A stretch of DNA of 64,000 bases from Epiperipatus broadwayi (Eukaryota; Onychophora; Udeonychophora; Euonychophora; Peripatidae): the NCBI GenBank assembly GCA_028023455.1, contig JAQFVV010000072.1, forward strand, positions 1,636,501-1,700,500, written 5' to 3'. Below, piece after piece: positions 10,704 through 22,077 of the stretch. Position 1 is the first letter of the stretch. Each line of letters opens with the position of its first letter. Under the pieces are notes generated by a model. That model was not told the origin of the DNA, ran no database searches, and saw nothing but the letters and a program-made list of their open reading frames with translations. A program made the position numbers and the translations under genes.

Positions 10704-10885
10704 GAAACTGTTATCCTGTAAGAGGTGATTGTCTTGTCAGTTTAGTGTGATGTCATAATTTATGAAAGTTTGTTAGGTGTGAATTTATTGACTGATGTGT
10801 CTAACATATATTTTATTACAAATTTTGCATTATGTATTTGCCTTATTTATATATAAATGCAATTTATCCACTCTACTTTGAATAC

Positions 10886-11276
10886 TTTTTAGCAAAAAAT
10901 CTTTTATTGTACATATATGCGTACACAATCTTATGTTTCGACTGTCCTGTAGTTTTCTTTAGAGCTATTTTAGCAAAAAAAATCTTTTATTGTGCATATA
11001 TGCACACACAATCTTACATTTCAACTGTCTTGTAGTCTTCTTCAAAGCTACTTTGCACACACAATACAAGGGAGTCAAAATGTAAGATTGTGTGTGCAAA
11101 GTGGCTCTGAAGAAGGCTACAAAACAGTCAAAATGGCTCTGAAAAAGACTATGGAACAGTCAAAAATGTAAGATTGTGTGTATGCAAAGTGGCTGTGAAG
11201 AAAGACTACAGGACAGTCAAAACATAAGATTGTGCATGCATATATGTACAATAAAAGGTTTTTTTGCTAAAAGGTG
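10886..11276. repeat. Large fold-back (inverted repeat) element, family Q
   Basis: The left half reads 'tagcaaaaaatcttttattg...acacaatctta...actgtcctgtagt' and the right half is its complement with internal duplications ('gacagtcaaaa', 'taagattgtg', 'tacaataaaagg', ending 'ttttttgctaaaa'). Both arms contain two diverged repeats of about 90 bp, giving a multi-armed hairpin. A shorter cousin is at 44249-44441. On the minus strand near 10960-10930 the block ...ACTACAGGACAGTC-GAAAC resembles a hammerhead stem II plus GAAAC, but no stem I partner is visible. Confidence 0.75.
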
Positions 11277-11447
11277 TTCAAATTATGGATATAAGATATT
11301 ACAGCAAAATAAAGGAAGTGGTGAATTGGGTAATATTTTTTTATGTATATATTTTTCTATTTTAATTAATCTATTAAATGCTTTTAACAAACATTTCAGC
11401 ATATTCATACTTACTAGATTGCTAAGCCAATGCAAAATGTTATTTGC

Positions 11448-11448
11448 G

Positions 11449-11481
<33 letters not shown>

Positions 11482-11488
11482 CATTTTG

Positions 11489-11521
<33 letters not shown>
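11448..11521. repeat. (TA)n microsatellite
   Basis: Two long TA runs flank 'aataacattttgcaa', itself a partial inverted copy of the preceding 'caatgcaaaatgttatttg', so the block can form a hairpin. Confidence 0.85.
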
Positions 11522-11524
<3 letters not shown>

Positions 11525-11619
11525 ATACTTAATTTAATTACTTACAACTGTAGTTTGTTTTTGAAATAATAAAGTTTACATAATTGCCAAAAGGTGACTA
11601 ATATCAATGGGGCATTCTT

Positions 11620-13262
11620 AGACTTTATGAAGTTAAAAGAAGGAATAAAGGAACTCAGAAATAGTAGAAGCAAAAACCAACTGGGATTTAGTATGAATAA
11701 AAAATGAAAGAGCCACATTATAGAGATTGATGGAGAATTGATAGAGAGAGTGACAAGATTACTTATTCAACTTAATGGAAGATACTTAATACAGTAATTC
11801 AGATTTATATCATAACAAGTTTTCATTCATGTAAAGAAGTAGAAATTTTTATGTAAATATACAGAATGCTAACATTTTAAAATTGTCACAGTAAGATGTT
11901 AATCATAGAATTGAAAACGTACTGAAAGATGAAAGTACTGTACAGTTAAATTTGAATATGGAGATGAAAAATAAGTTGAGGAATTTGCAGAAAAGAAAAT
12001 CTTTATATTATGAATTCATTTCTTTTTAAAAAAAGGCTAAATCAAAAAGGTAGCATTCAAACACAGACACAGCAAAATGAGATTATATTTTTGACTAATA
12101 AAAATATGTATCGCAAGATTGTAATGTTCTTAATAGATTCAGCACAAAAAGTTATCATTGATTAGTGGGATATAAGAATGATGCTAACCCAAACATATAA
12201 ATATAAAAGCTGTAACCTACAGAAATATTCAAATAAAGTTTAAGCTAGAACTTATAAGTCATTTAAAAATATTAATTGTCTTGCATTGGTGGTCGAGAGG
12301 TCAGCGCGACTGCCTTGCGCTTGCAGGCAGTTGCCCGGGTTGCGGATTCGCGTCCCGGCCGAATGCTATGACACTTAATAAAAATAAAAACATATTAATG
12401 AACTTAAATGACGAATGCATTTAAATGAATTCAATAAAAAAAGATAACTAATATTCAATTAAAACCAAATGAATAAATAGTTAGCATAAAAGAAAGCATA
12501 ATTCAAAATGTAATAGTAATAAGTAGATTACATAGGGATACTACAAAGACTTCAATTGATAAGAATGTATTGTAAGGTGAGTCTATATATCCAAACCATT
12601 TTACAGAAAATTTGTGCACTTTTGGAGATTAAAATTAAAAAGCAAATGAAATAAAAATAAATGGAGATTATTTAAATTATCTAAATTTCCTAGATTATGT
12701 AGTAGTTGTTACTTTTTCAAATAATGTTTCAGAGTTTCAGGAAATGTTACAAGAGCGATCAGATGACAATGAAAAATAGGCTTATAGATAAATATAAAAA
12801 AAATCTATAACAACAATTAATAGATTTTTAAAGAAGAAAATAAAAGATAATAAGAATGAATTAACTTGGGGTAGAATGTTTTTCGTAGAATTACTTTAAT
12901 ATTAAAAGCTGGGTTGTAGAAATTCTAACATATGGAAACATGGATACCTAACAGAAGAATAATCAATATTTTCAGAATACTCAATGAAAGTTTGGAGAGA
13001 TATATGTTGGAAATACAAATCAAGATCGGAAGCAGAATATATTAATTAAAGAAAAAAATATGTCATTGGATAATTGAAGCCTAAAGTAGATACTAAGAGA
13101 TTGTAAAAGATATATATAAAGTCTTATAAGAAGGATGGATGAGATAAAAAAAAAGTTTGTAAGGAAGTGATGTATGAAAAAAACTATAAATCAGGGGGGT
13201 GGGATCGATAAAACTTTGGGAGACTTTCATTTTGAATTATATAGAAAATTATGATGATTAAA
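11620..13262 (+). pseudogene. RTE-clade LINE, decayed, endonuclease through RT to 3' end
   Basis: No long frame survives, but ordered protein traces read out in shifting plus-strand frames. Endonuclease traces are SHIIEIDGELIERV then LLIQLNGRYLIQ (11710-11795), FAEKK near 11980, a YIMNSF-type run near 12005, and NEIIFLTNKN (about 12075). The endonuclease ends near a V-I-I-D remnant of the G-S-D-H motif. Reverse transcriptase traces are near 12575-12800: INGDYLNYL, a decayed F-A-D-D region (FLDYVVV), then SEFQEMLQERSDDNEK (about 12729-12776). The C-terminus shows RMDEIKKK near 13135 and W-D-R ... L-G-x-F near 13205-13235. Order and spacing match an RTE-like endonuclease/reverse transcriptase of about 900-1000 residues. 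A tRNA-derived SINE (12278-12372) interrupts it. The 3' end carries a short GATGATTA tail. Confidence 0.8.
12278..12372 (+). repeat. tRNA-Gly-like SINE head, family I, copy 1
   Basis: GC-rich block with tRNA features. GCATTGG and CCGAATGC can pair as an acceptor stem. TGGTCGAGAGGTCAGCGC resembles box A. The anticodon-arm-like CTGCCTTGCGC lies opposite GCAGGCAG. A T-arm-like segment includes GGATTCGCGTCCCGG (box B). Extra bases between the arms rule out an ordinary tRNA. A degraded relative is at 32381-32478. It lies within the RTE LINE relic, which suggests insertion after the LINE was in place. Confidence 0.8.
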
Positions 13263-14380
13263 TAATTATTAATTTTTTGGTAATTTAAAAATCATAAAAG
13301 AATAATTCATTATTTAAAACTAAATATTTTTCTTAAATTAAAGACAGTTTGCTAAGAATTATGGGTCTTTCAACACTAACTATTATAAGAGGGGGAAGGG
13401 CATATGTAAAAAGCTTTGATTTTCTTTATTTTGGAGTAAAACGATTTGTAAAGGCATGGAAAAAATTTACTACTAACAAGTTAGGTTAAGTTTCTATTAG
13501 GTTTGCTAAGCTTTTCTTTCAGCAGATGCAAACAAAGAGATTGGTAAGTTCCTGTTAAATTTTCAAAAAAATAAAAGTAAAGAAAAAGTAAGGCTTTCTT
13601 ATACGGCATTCAATGAGAAGGAACTTTTTTTTAGAAATAGTATATTTTGTACATACAAATGACAATTTGTTCTTTAAGCAAAAACAAGTCTAACACAAAT
13701 TTATTGGGGAAAAATACTTGGATAAAAATCATTTTATCAGTCTTATATAAGACTGATAAAATGAAGAAATCGGAGAAGACAGAAGATTGATTGTCTTATA
13801 AAAGAAATAAATGAGTATAGTATTCTTCCTCACGATTTCATAATCCACGGTTTCAGTTATCTGAAATTATTATTCTAAAGAGTTATGGCAACTGCGATAT
13901 GACTTGAAAAGACATATCAGAATTAAAAGTGAGATTACTGCAATTAAAGACAGATCAGTCTTGGAGAATATGGTTGAATATGTTACATAGGCTTGTCTTC
14001 TGGCAGATACTTAGTGATGATGACCTGATAAACCAAAGTAGTATATATATTTTTCCACATATTAAAGAAAATTGATGTCTCTTCTATGTTATTTTTATAG
14101 GCTATAAAGTATCATAAATGCATTAGCTTCTGCCTTGAATTCTAAATCCTCACTGATGAAAGTAAAAGTCATAAACTGTATGCAATTATAAATATTATAC
14201 AACCATTATCACATGATCAATAGTTATTCAGTATTACAGTAGATGTCTCTGGAGTAAAGAAAGAAAATCATGTGATGCTTTGTTGATAATAAAAACAAAG
14301 CATATATTTTCACCAGATTTTAGAGTTTTTTATACATAGCCAGAAATATTTAAAAGACTTTTCCTTTAGCATTTCTAACA
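13263..14380. other. AT-rich stretch, nothing recognised
   Basis: Contains a short perfect inverted repeat ('attttatcagtcttat' / 'ataagactgataaaat', about 13731-13762). No coding region is seen. Confidence 0.4.
14145..14185 (+). ncRNA. Hammerhead-like remnant
   Basis: TCCTCA precedes an intact CTGATGA (14153-14159), followed by AAGTAAAAGTCA and TAAAC where GAAAC is expected. It matches the left half of the family A ribozyme, but no stem I return strand remains. Confidence 0.4.
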
Positions 14381-14384
14381 TCTT

Positions 14385-14600
14385 CCCTACATTTGGTAAA
14401 GTGCTGAACTTATAATCGGGAGATCCCAGGAACGATTTTGGTGCTCGCAGTTTTGGTTCTCAAACTTCTTATGAATTCCAGAGCATTAAAGCCATTAGAT
14501 TTTCACCCTATATGATTTATCATAATTGGTAGAGCATCTGATAGGCCTGGTGCTCAAAAGTCATATGACCTCCTGAGCAATAGTCATATGCCTTTTTTTG
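14385..14600 (+). repeat. Family C tRNA-derived SINE, best-preserved dimer
   Basis: The head reads TTTGGTAAAGTGCTGAACTT (box A-like TGGTARAGTG), then an anticodon-loop-like CTTATAA, then GGAGATCCCAGGAACGATTT, which resembles a variable-loop/box B region. A second unit begins 'attggtagagcatctgatag'. The body words 'tggtgctcaaaa' and 'gacctcctgagcaa' recur in the other family C copies. The tRNA origin is inferred from box A and box B. Confidence 0.65.
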
Positions 14601-15479
14601 TAAGACATTTAATTTAATTTATGTATCTGCTTATTTGTGTCTCTAGCAATAAAAATACTGTGCATATTTTTCTTTTCAATTATTGTTCTTGATATGTATA
14701 ATTTTAGTCATGAGCCTGAAAGGAAGTTTTAAAAAAATGGGTTAACAATATATTCAAAAAAGTAAATAATTTTCAATTGAAAAAGAGCACATTCTGATTA
14801 TTTAATGGCTAAATCAACAACTTATAGGATCTCATGACTTTTATTAGCCTAAACTTGCATATAATTTTATAAGTTTGATTTTAGCTTTTGCTATAAGTAA
14901 AAAAAATAAAGATAGAAGCCGATTAATATTGCCTTCAAAAAAAAAAAAAAAATCCAAGCAAGAAAGTGGAAGTTCTGATTATTAAACAGTTACATCACAA
15001 TCAATGATTTTTTTTCTTTTACACTTTTAAAAGTTTGACTTTAGTTCAAAACTTAAATATGTACAGAAATTAATTTTATACATATTTTTATATGAATATT
15101 TTTAATTAGTATTATATTTTCCATGTTTAAATAGTAATGTTAGATGGTTCCTTTACATATTTCAATGCCCGCTAGAACAAATGGATCGCACAACAAAAAA
15201 TTTTTTAAAAACAGCCACATTCATTGAGGAAAATTCTGATGCATGATTATAATATAATGCAGCTTTCACCATTAACAAAGGAGGTGCTGAATTCATGGAT
15301 AATAAGCCCATGATTTGCCCCTGCCTGTTTTTGATAAATTTTTACATAATATTATGCAACTAATATTAAGTAGTAATACAATCAGTGTCTGAGGACTTCT
15401 ATAAGTGATTTCGATTTTTCATTTCCTGTGTAAGCTAATTCTATAAAAATTACACACTGCTTACACATTGAATATAAGT
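14601..15479. other. AT-rich stretch, nothing recognised
   Basis: Poly-A and poly-T tracts (for example 14938-14952). No frame or repeat recognised. Confidence 0.45.
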
Positions 15480-15770
15480 CATTTATATGAAAATATGCCT
15501 GTGCATATTGCTAGGTGAAAATTCAAAGACAAAATGTTCAAATCACCCTCCTAAACTTTAACTTTTTTCAGCAATATCCTCTGTGAATAAATATAAATTC
15601 TGAACTTCAGATAACATGGATGAGAAGAATACCTCTTGAATTGTATGCTGTAATGATGTTCCGATTGCCGGAAAAACATAACATTTGGAAGAGTGATTTG
15701 AACATTTTGTATTTGAATTTTCTGCTAGCGATATGCACTGAGATATTTTCTTATATATTAATTGTTGGGA
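15480..15770. repeat. Fold-back element, family M
   Basis: The left arm (about 15490-15560, 'aaaatgttcaaatcaccctcc') is an inverted copy of the right arm (about 15685-15760, 'tgatttgaacattttgta' and 'gctagcgatatgcac'). A partial copy of the right half recurs at 16560-16735 ('aacataacatttggaagga', 'ttgaacattttgta'). Confidence 0.75.
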
Positions 15771-16058
15771 GATAGCAAAACTTAAAATTCCTAATGTCGT
15801 AGTTTTTCTTTGTATATGTAATTAAGTTAACATGTTTGTTTACTAGAAATTTAAGATCATTGCTAATTTAATTCCATGATTTGTTTAAAGAAATCTGTAT
15901 TTAACCACTAAAAATCACATGATCACCATTTCTTATGCCTTTTCAAAAGGTTAAAGCAGGCACAACTCTCCATACAGTAGAGTCACTCAGTGCAAGACAG
16001 AGTAATCAATGGATGCCAGGAGGCTTATGCATAAAATCCCTATCTAGTGCCTACTCAT

Positions 16059-16114
16059 CCAATATCCCCCAAGACTAGTTCCTAGCTTGTGGCTTTCATC
16101 AGCGAGGAGCCTTG
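16059..16114 (-). ncRNA. Hammerhead ribozyme motif, family A, GAAA box altered
   Basis: On the minus strand: CCTTG-type segment, CTCCTCG, intact CTGATGA, stem II AGC-CACAA-GCT, then GGAAC (GAAAC expected), TAGTC, and a return strand ending GATATTGG. The conserved A13 is changed, so it is probably inactive. Confidence 0.75.
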
Positions 16115-16381
16115 AACCTGAAAGCAAGCATAAGAAATGCTGATGTTTAGTGGTTTAATACCAATCTTGTTCAATAGGATAGTGTTGGCTATGGATATTA
16201 AAAAACCAAAGACACCAAAATTTATGGGTACTGAATTGAGTTCAGATCTATATATCTATAAAAGCTAATGAGCTTGGATTGAAAATATTATTATGTTTTC
16301 AATTTTAGACTCATAGTTTTCTAGTTAAGTAGTATAAAAGGTGGCTGCTGAAGGGATGCATTAGGTGCGGTGCTCTCAGAT

Positions 16382-16436
16382 CCAAGGCTCCTCACTGATG
16401 AAAGCCATAAGATAAAGACTAGTCTGAAGATATTGG
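16382..16436 (+). ncRNA. Hammerhead ribozyme motif, family A, degraded
   Basis: CCAAGG-CTCCTCA, intact CTGATGA (from 16394), AAGCCATAAGATA, AAGAC where GAAAC is expected, TAGTC, then TGAAGATATTGG. The outer stem I block (CCAA/TTGG) is kept and the inner one is weakened by a mismatch. Confidence 0.7.
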
Positions 16437-16739
16437 ATGAATATGCACTAAATAAGAATTTTATGCACAAGCCTTCTGGCATACTGTGATTACTCTGGTT
16501 TGCATTGGGCGGCACTACTGTATGTACAGTTGTGCCTGGTTGAAATCTATATTTCAATATATAATATCATTGCAACATATGATTCAAGAGGCTATCCTTT
16601 TGAGTCAGCTGGTTGAAGTTCAGATTTTATATTTATTTACAGAGAGCATTGTTGGACAAAAAACATAACATTTGGAAGGATTATTTGAACATTTTGTAAA
16701 TGATTTATGTGTCCAATTATTAACATATACCTTATGTTT

Positions 16740-17317
16740 AATAAAGATGATATAAACTATTTAAGCATCTCTATCTTTTCAGTCTACTTTTTATTTATTT
16801 GTTGCTAAAATTTCATCAGAATCTTTCAAATGAGAAACTAAAAAACCTGCTTCATATAGAAAAAAATCAAAAAATCATTATTAAAATCATTATTAACTCT
16901 GCAGTAATAAATTAAAATTTTCATGTCTAGTACATTATCACCAGAGTCCCCAAAACAGAAATAACTGTCTCCATCTGCTCCATCATTGACCAATCAATGC
17001 ATTCAGATTCCTTTAGTCAACAGAGAAGACAGTTCAAAATTATATTTGAGGTTCTTCCACATCCACTTTATACCCTTTTCTTCTCTACAAAAAGTATTTC
17101 ATAGCCAGAAATTTAGCAATAGAAAAAAGAAAAAGTGCCATATATGTGATCCTAGAAGCAACAAAAAAGTTCCGGTGATGGAATCAAAAAATTGTTAACG
17201 GATACATAAAAATTTGTGAAAAATCTAAAACAACAACAACATTAAATACAGAATAAAAATCAACAGACCCTGCTCAGGTTAGCAGTACATGGTGAAAGTA
17301 AAAGACAAATGTTTATT
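16740..17317. other. AT-rich stretch, nothing recognised
   Basis: No recognised repeat. The plus-strand frame at 16986-17198 has no convincing coding features. Confidence 0.4.
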
Positions 17318-17565
17318 AACTACTGAACCACTAAACATCATATGATTACCATTCTTTATGCTTATCCAAGCTGTTTACACAGAGACACAACTCTCCATGC
17401 AGTAGTACAAACCAATGCATACCACAAGCTATAAGCTAGTCTGCGGATACTGGATGAGTAGGCACTAGATATAGATTTTATGCACAAACCCTCTTGCATC
17501 CATTGATTACCCTGGTTTGCATTGGGTGGCACTACAGTATGAAGAGTTTTGCCTCTATGTGTCAA
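17318..17565. repeat. Family A fold-back, ribozyme core lost
   Basis: The left arm (17324-17405, 'accactaaacatcatatgat' to 'actctccatgcagtag') is inverted relative to the right arm (to 'tttgcctctatgtgtc'). The ribozyme region is reduced to 'aagctataagctagtctg' plus 'ggatactgg': the CTGATGA box and upstream stem I strand are deleted. Confidence 0.8.
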
Positions 17566-19040
17566 GTACTGTATTCTATAATAACTTGTATTATAGTTGA
17601 ATATGCAATTATATTCTGATTTTTCCTCACACATACCTACATGTATACACAATACTCTCATTATGAATTGGCAGCCAATATTAACTCATTATTTAATTAA
17701 GATATAAGGTATTACATAATAGCTAAATTCTGAATTGTGAAATATTACTATGTAAGATCTACAAAACTGTTTCAAGGGAACTCCTTTATCAGCTGTGCCA
17801 AATCTTAATACAACTAATCTCTGTATTGTCATAGTATCCAAATCAGAATTAGACATTAAATAACATCTTATAACATAATTAAATAAAAAGATAACAGAGG
17901 GGACATAATATAACAAGATCATTCTGTAAAAAATTAATTACCCATCTGGTTAAAGTATACTCACATATAATTAATTTTTCTAAAATGAACCAAGAAAGCA
18001 GAGATTTGCTGATTATTTCTAATAATTAAAGTGGGAGAGAAATATGCATCTATGAGGGAGGGAGCTCAATAATCATAAACTAAATAAAATGTATATTTTA
18101 ATAATAATAAAATATAATGTAAAAATACACTTAACTTGATTAAAAAATAATCTTTATAAAATCATTTTAATAAATGAAATTATTTTAAAATTAAAATTCA
18201 TCTTACTAAAAAGAAAATGTTAAATTAAAAACTTCCACTATTTTGAAAATCATTTTTGTACATTAACAGCTGTTATTATATATATAACACTTTTTTTTAG
18301 TATTAACGCTAGACTAAATTGTTTAATAGTATACAAAGTATTATCTTGCATTATTTATTAAAACCCACATTTTTTAACATTTTAAAAACATATTACTACT
18401 AACAGTCTAAACATAAAAATTCACTTTAATTTGCAATGTTAGTACAGGTAAAACATTACTAATCCAAAGTCCCTGGTTCCAGGAATTTTTGAGTATATAA
18501 AACTTTCAGATTTCAAATTTAACCCTTTCATTGCTAACTCAAACTCTGCTAAAAATGTAAGTAAACATTAATTTTATTGTCTATAGTTTTGTGGGTATCT
18601 CAATAATTTCTATAAATAAGATAATTTCATTTTATTAATAACAATATAAAACTTTAAAATATAATGGATGCTTATTTTTTAATAGCAATAATTAAAATAA
18701 AGCATAGCAATTCTATTTTTACTGAGTAAGCATTAAAAAGCAATATAATGTAGATTTTTTAAAAACTTAAATCAAGACAGAAAAGTTTGTTTGTTTTTTC
18801 TCAAGAAAATTTTCGTATTTTTAAAAAATATTTTCATTCTTTTTAGTACTTATAAAATGTTTTAAATATTAATTATGCTATAAACACTATCCAATCTAAA
18901 GATTGCATATATGAAAATTTAATCATATATTTTAAACCTTGAATTAGATATATTTAATTTTCTAAATTTAATATAATACTTATCAGGACTGCTGCGTGCA
19001 GGTTATGCAGAACACAAGGGCACTTTATCATAGGGGTGCC
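17566..19040. other. AT-rich stretch, nothing recognised
   Basis: A minus-strand frame of 77 codons (17689-17922) and others show no recognisable domain. Confidence 0.4.
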
Positions 19041-19510
19041 AAGATAACTAATAAAATTTATATATAAATAAAAATATTTACATTTTCAAATCATCTCTTT
19101 GTTAAAAATATGTTTTGAGTGTAAATATTATTTTTTTTTAAATATAAGAATACATCTTTATTTAGACTTTTTGTGACAATTGTCTGAACTTTGAATTTCA
19201 AAGCTCAAGCTCATACAGATATACTATTATTATTGTGCTAAACCAAACAGCTGATGTCATTTTGTCACCATAATTGAAAACTTATAAGTAAATGCTTACA
19301 TTTCCAAATCACTTTATTGTTAGAAATACATTGTGATTGTAAATAATTTTTTATTTAAATATAAGAATTACTTTTTTACGTAGACTTGTGACAATTGTCC
19401 AAGCCTCGAAATATACTTTATATATACTCTGCAGACTATTGCAATAAACCAAACAGGTTGACCCTTTTGTCAATATAATTACTAAAATTTATATAGAAAT
19501 ATTTAGATTT
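19041..19510 (+). repeat. Degenerate ~220-bp tandem repeat, just over two units
   Basis: The unit starts with 'taatt/taaaatttat', then 'tttacatttccaaatcactt', 'aaatataagaat', 'agacttgtgacaattgtc' and 'aaaccaaacag'. It recurs at about 19041, 19270 and, partly, 19480. Units differ by many substitutions, so the duplication is old. Confidence 0.75.
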
Positions 19511-21050
19511 CCCAATCACTTTATTTAAATATTCTAACTTAAATGAAAAATACATGTTACTATTAATAATTTATTTAAAAATGAAATTTATTTGAAAAAT
19601 ATTGCATCATAATTACAGTAATTCTGTGGGTGATGAAAGTATATTTATCAGTGGTACTTCAAAGGTCTTATTTAGTTTAGAGTAGCGGTAGAATGGCCAA
19701 CTCTGGAATATGTGATCCTAGAATAAATTCAGATGATGTCTTGTGCAAAATATTTTTAATAAAAGTATTATCTTTAATTTTTTTAATTATGCCATATTAA
19801 CTTTTTACACATTTTACTAAATAACTTTTTCTATTTTTAATAATGATATTATCTTTTTTTATGCTGTATTATCTTATTACATGTTTTTATTAAATAGCTT
19901 TTCCTTAGATGTGAACTCAGGGTTTGTTCTCTAACTAAAAACTCCCAATTGATCTACAATCCACACTATGGTTCAAATCTAAGAAAAACAATGAATAAAA
20001 AACCTAATTTTATAAAAAGATATTATTACACATCAAAATATTTAATTCTCATAAATGTTAATATTATTTAATGCAATTCTCTTGATTGTAATAACACCCT
20101 ACATGATTACACTATATTAAATTCTACAAAATGGGTACCGCAAAATGCATCTGGTGGAACAAAGTAAATCTTTGATTTTTTTTTACAGATCCAACATAAT
20201 CTATGACTAAATAAAATGCAAGGCATTCTAATAACTTCTAAAAATTCATCAAATAAACAATCTAAATATAAAAATTTATTTATTTTTCCCCTTAAATAAA
20301 TCCTGACGGAATATCTAATTGAAGAACTATATAATAAACATATATATATAATACAACTTAGTTATTAATAAGTGTTAAAAAAATAAAGTAATATAAATAT
20401 TTTATTATTGAACAAAAGAAGAAAAACTATTTTTGTTAATAGAAAATGAAAATAAATTATGTGTAAGAGGTTCTGAATTAAAAGTAACTAATGGATTTTT
20501 AAAATAAACAATTATTTTTAACAAGTCAGTGCTAATGAAATGAAAGAGTTATATCAACAATGTCATTTAAAATTAACCTAGTTTGATAGTCCATAAACAA
20601 TGTAACTATGAAAATTTAAATTATAGGACTACAGATATAATAAATTATAGTTATGAATAGTGGAATAACATGCCCATAAAAAATTAAATAGTGGTGTAAA
20701 TAGTTTATAATTGAAGGAATATAACTTCTTTAATAGAAAACAATTAAGTTTATGTATGAGAGATTTTGAATAAGTTTTCAAATAAGAACTTATAATGAAT
20801 TATTGATATTCCAGTTAAAGGTGATCTAAATATTTGTAAAGAAGTCTAAGAGTTACAACAGCTTTTACAATTACACTTCAAAGGTAATGGAAATAAGGCA
20901 AATTCTCTTTTTACCTCATTATGCAGAATGGAGCTCTGAGATGAAGCATTCCAGAGAATCATACTCTGGCTGTAGATAATAGTTTTAAGTAAGAAAACTA
21001 GAAGTAGAATTATTTATACAATACCAGAACTGATCCAACAAGGGAAGGAA
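19511..21050. other. AT-rich stretch, nothing recognised
   Basis: No coding or RNA feature recognised. Confidence 0.45.
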
Positions 21051-21134
21051 GGCAGTGCAATATTTTCAGGTATATGTGTGTGTGGTGAAGGGGGCAGTGC
21101 AAGGTTTTCAGGTATACGTGTGTGTGGTGAAGGA
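21051..21134 (+). repeat. 42-bp tandem duplication
   Basis: 'ggcagtgcaa' ... 'ttttcaggtata' ... 'gtgtgtgtggtgaag' occurs twice in direct succession (units from 21051 and 21093) with few differences. It creates a repetitive 61-codon frame that is not evidence of coding. Confidence 0.9.
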
Positions 21135-22075
21135 GGAATTTCTTTTAAATACAATAAAATCACTTTTATATTTTTTAAAAACCTTATTTGCAGATATTTC
21201 TATCTCTACTAGCAATTTCACAGGATTGTCCAAAGAATAATACAAAAACTTGAAAGAAAAAATTAAAAATTTCAAATTTATTAATTAAATATTTTTATTT
21301 TAAGGTATTATTTAATTATTGTTTCAAACATTATTTTTTAAACATTAATTTGTTTTATTTTAGCATGTGTTTTAATCTCTGGGTTTATTTAATAAAAAAG
21401 AATGAATAAACACATAAGGAATTTACTGAACATGTTAAATGACTAACCGATGGGAAAAATGTCTTTTAATTTACAAATTTTATTCCATAGAGTGGGTGCA
21501 GATGTGTGTACTAAAATTTACCTTGTACAAAAGACCTCTTATCCACTCAGTGATACTAATAATTATATTTTTAAAAAATGGAAGTATATTAAATATATAG
21601 ATCAGATAAATAAAACACGTGCTTACAGTGTGATTGCAAATATATTATCTATTAGTTTCATATTCTGAGATTTATTTTTAGAATAAAAATAAAGATGTTT
21701 CAGTTTCCAAGTAATAACAGATTATTTCCAGACAGTCATTTCATAACTAATCAATACTGAACAAAAATTGGAAAACTTTCTATTGTGAATTTTCCTAATT
21801 GACAGGCACAAGTCTTTATTGACACCAACTTTTAAAATCAGCAGAGGCGAGAGAGACATATCAAATGAGTGAAGCACTGTCTCCAAATTTGTGGGTTTCC
21901 AATAAAAAAAATGTAATATAAACAAGAACAACATTCTATTATAGTGCCATATACTGTAAGTTTGAATAATTGATTTGTTTTTATTTCCCATCTTTATACT
22001 AGATTCTGATTTTTATCAAAGAGAATTTGGGATTTGAAGCTGGCATCAATCCAGATATACATCTAAAACTATATA
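21135..22075. other. AT-rich stretch, nothing recognised
   Basis: The frames at 21450-21668 (+) and 21722-21991 (-) show no recognisable motif. Confidence 0.4.
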
Positions 22076-22077
22076 TA

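Larger units (their letters stand above)
15918..16535. repeat. Family A head-to-head pair with spacer
   Basis: Two family A copies in inverted orientation (minus 15918-16115, plus 16330-16535) flank a spacer of about 200 bp that also recurs, inverted, at 22330-22480. Shared words include 'aactctccatacagtag', 'caatggatgc', 'gcataaaatccctat' and 'ctactcatccaatatc'. Hammerhead segments lie in both copies. Confidence 0.85.

Noticed and set aside
17362-17661. 99-codon minus-strand frame; similar frames at 16321-16557 and 58057-58254
   Set aside because: All three translate the same family A repeat segment (shared word VVPPNANQ or similar), but start and end differ and the frame is broken in other copies. 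Best explained as repeat DNA, though the shared translated word was worth noting.
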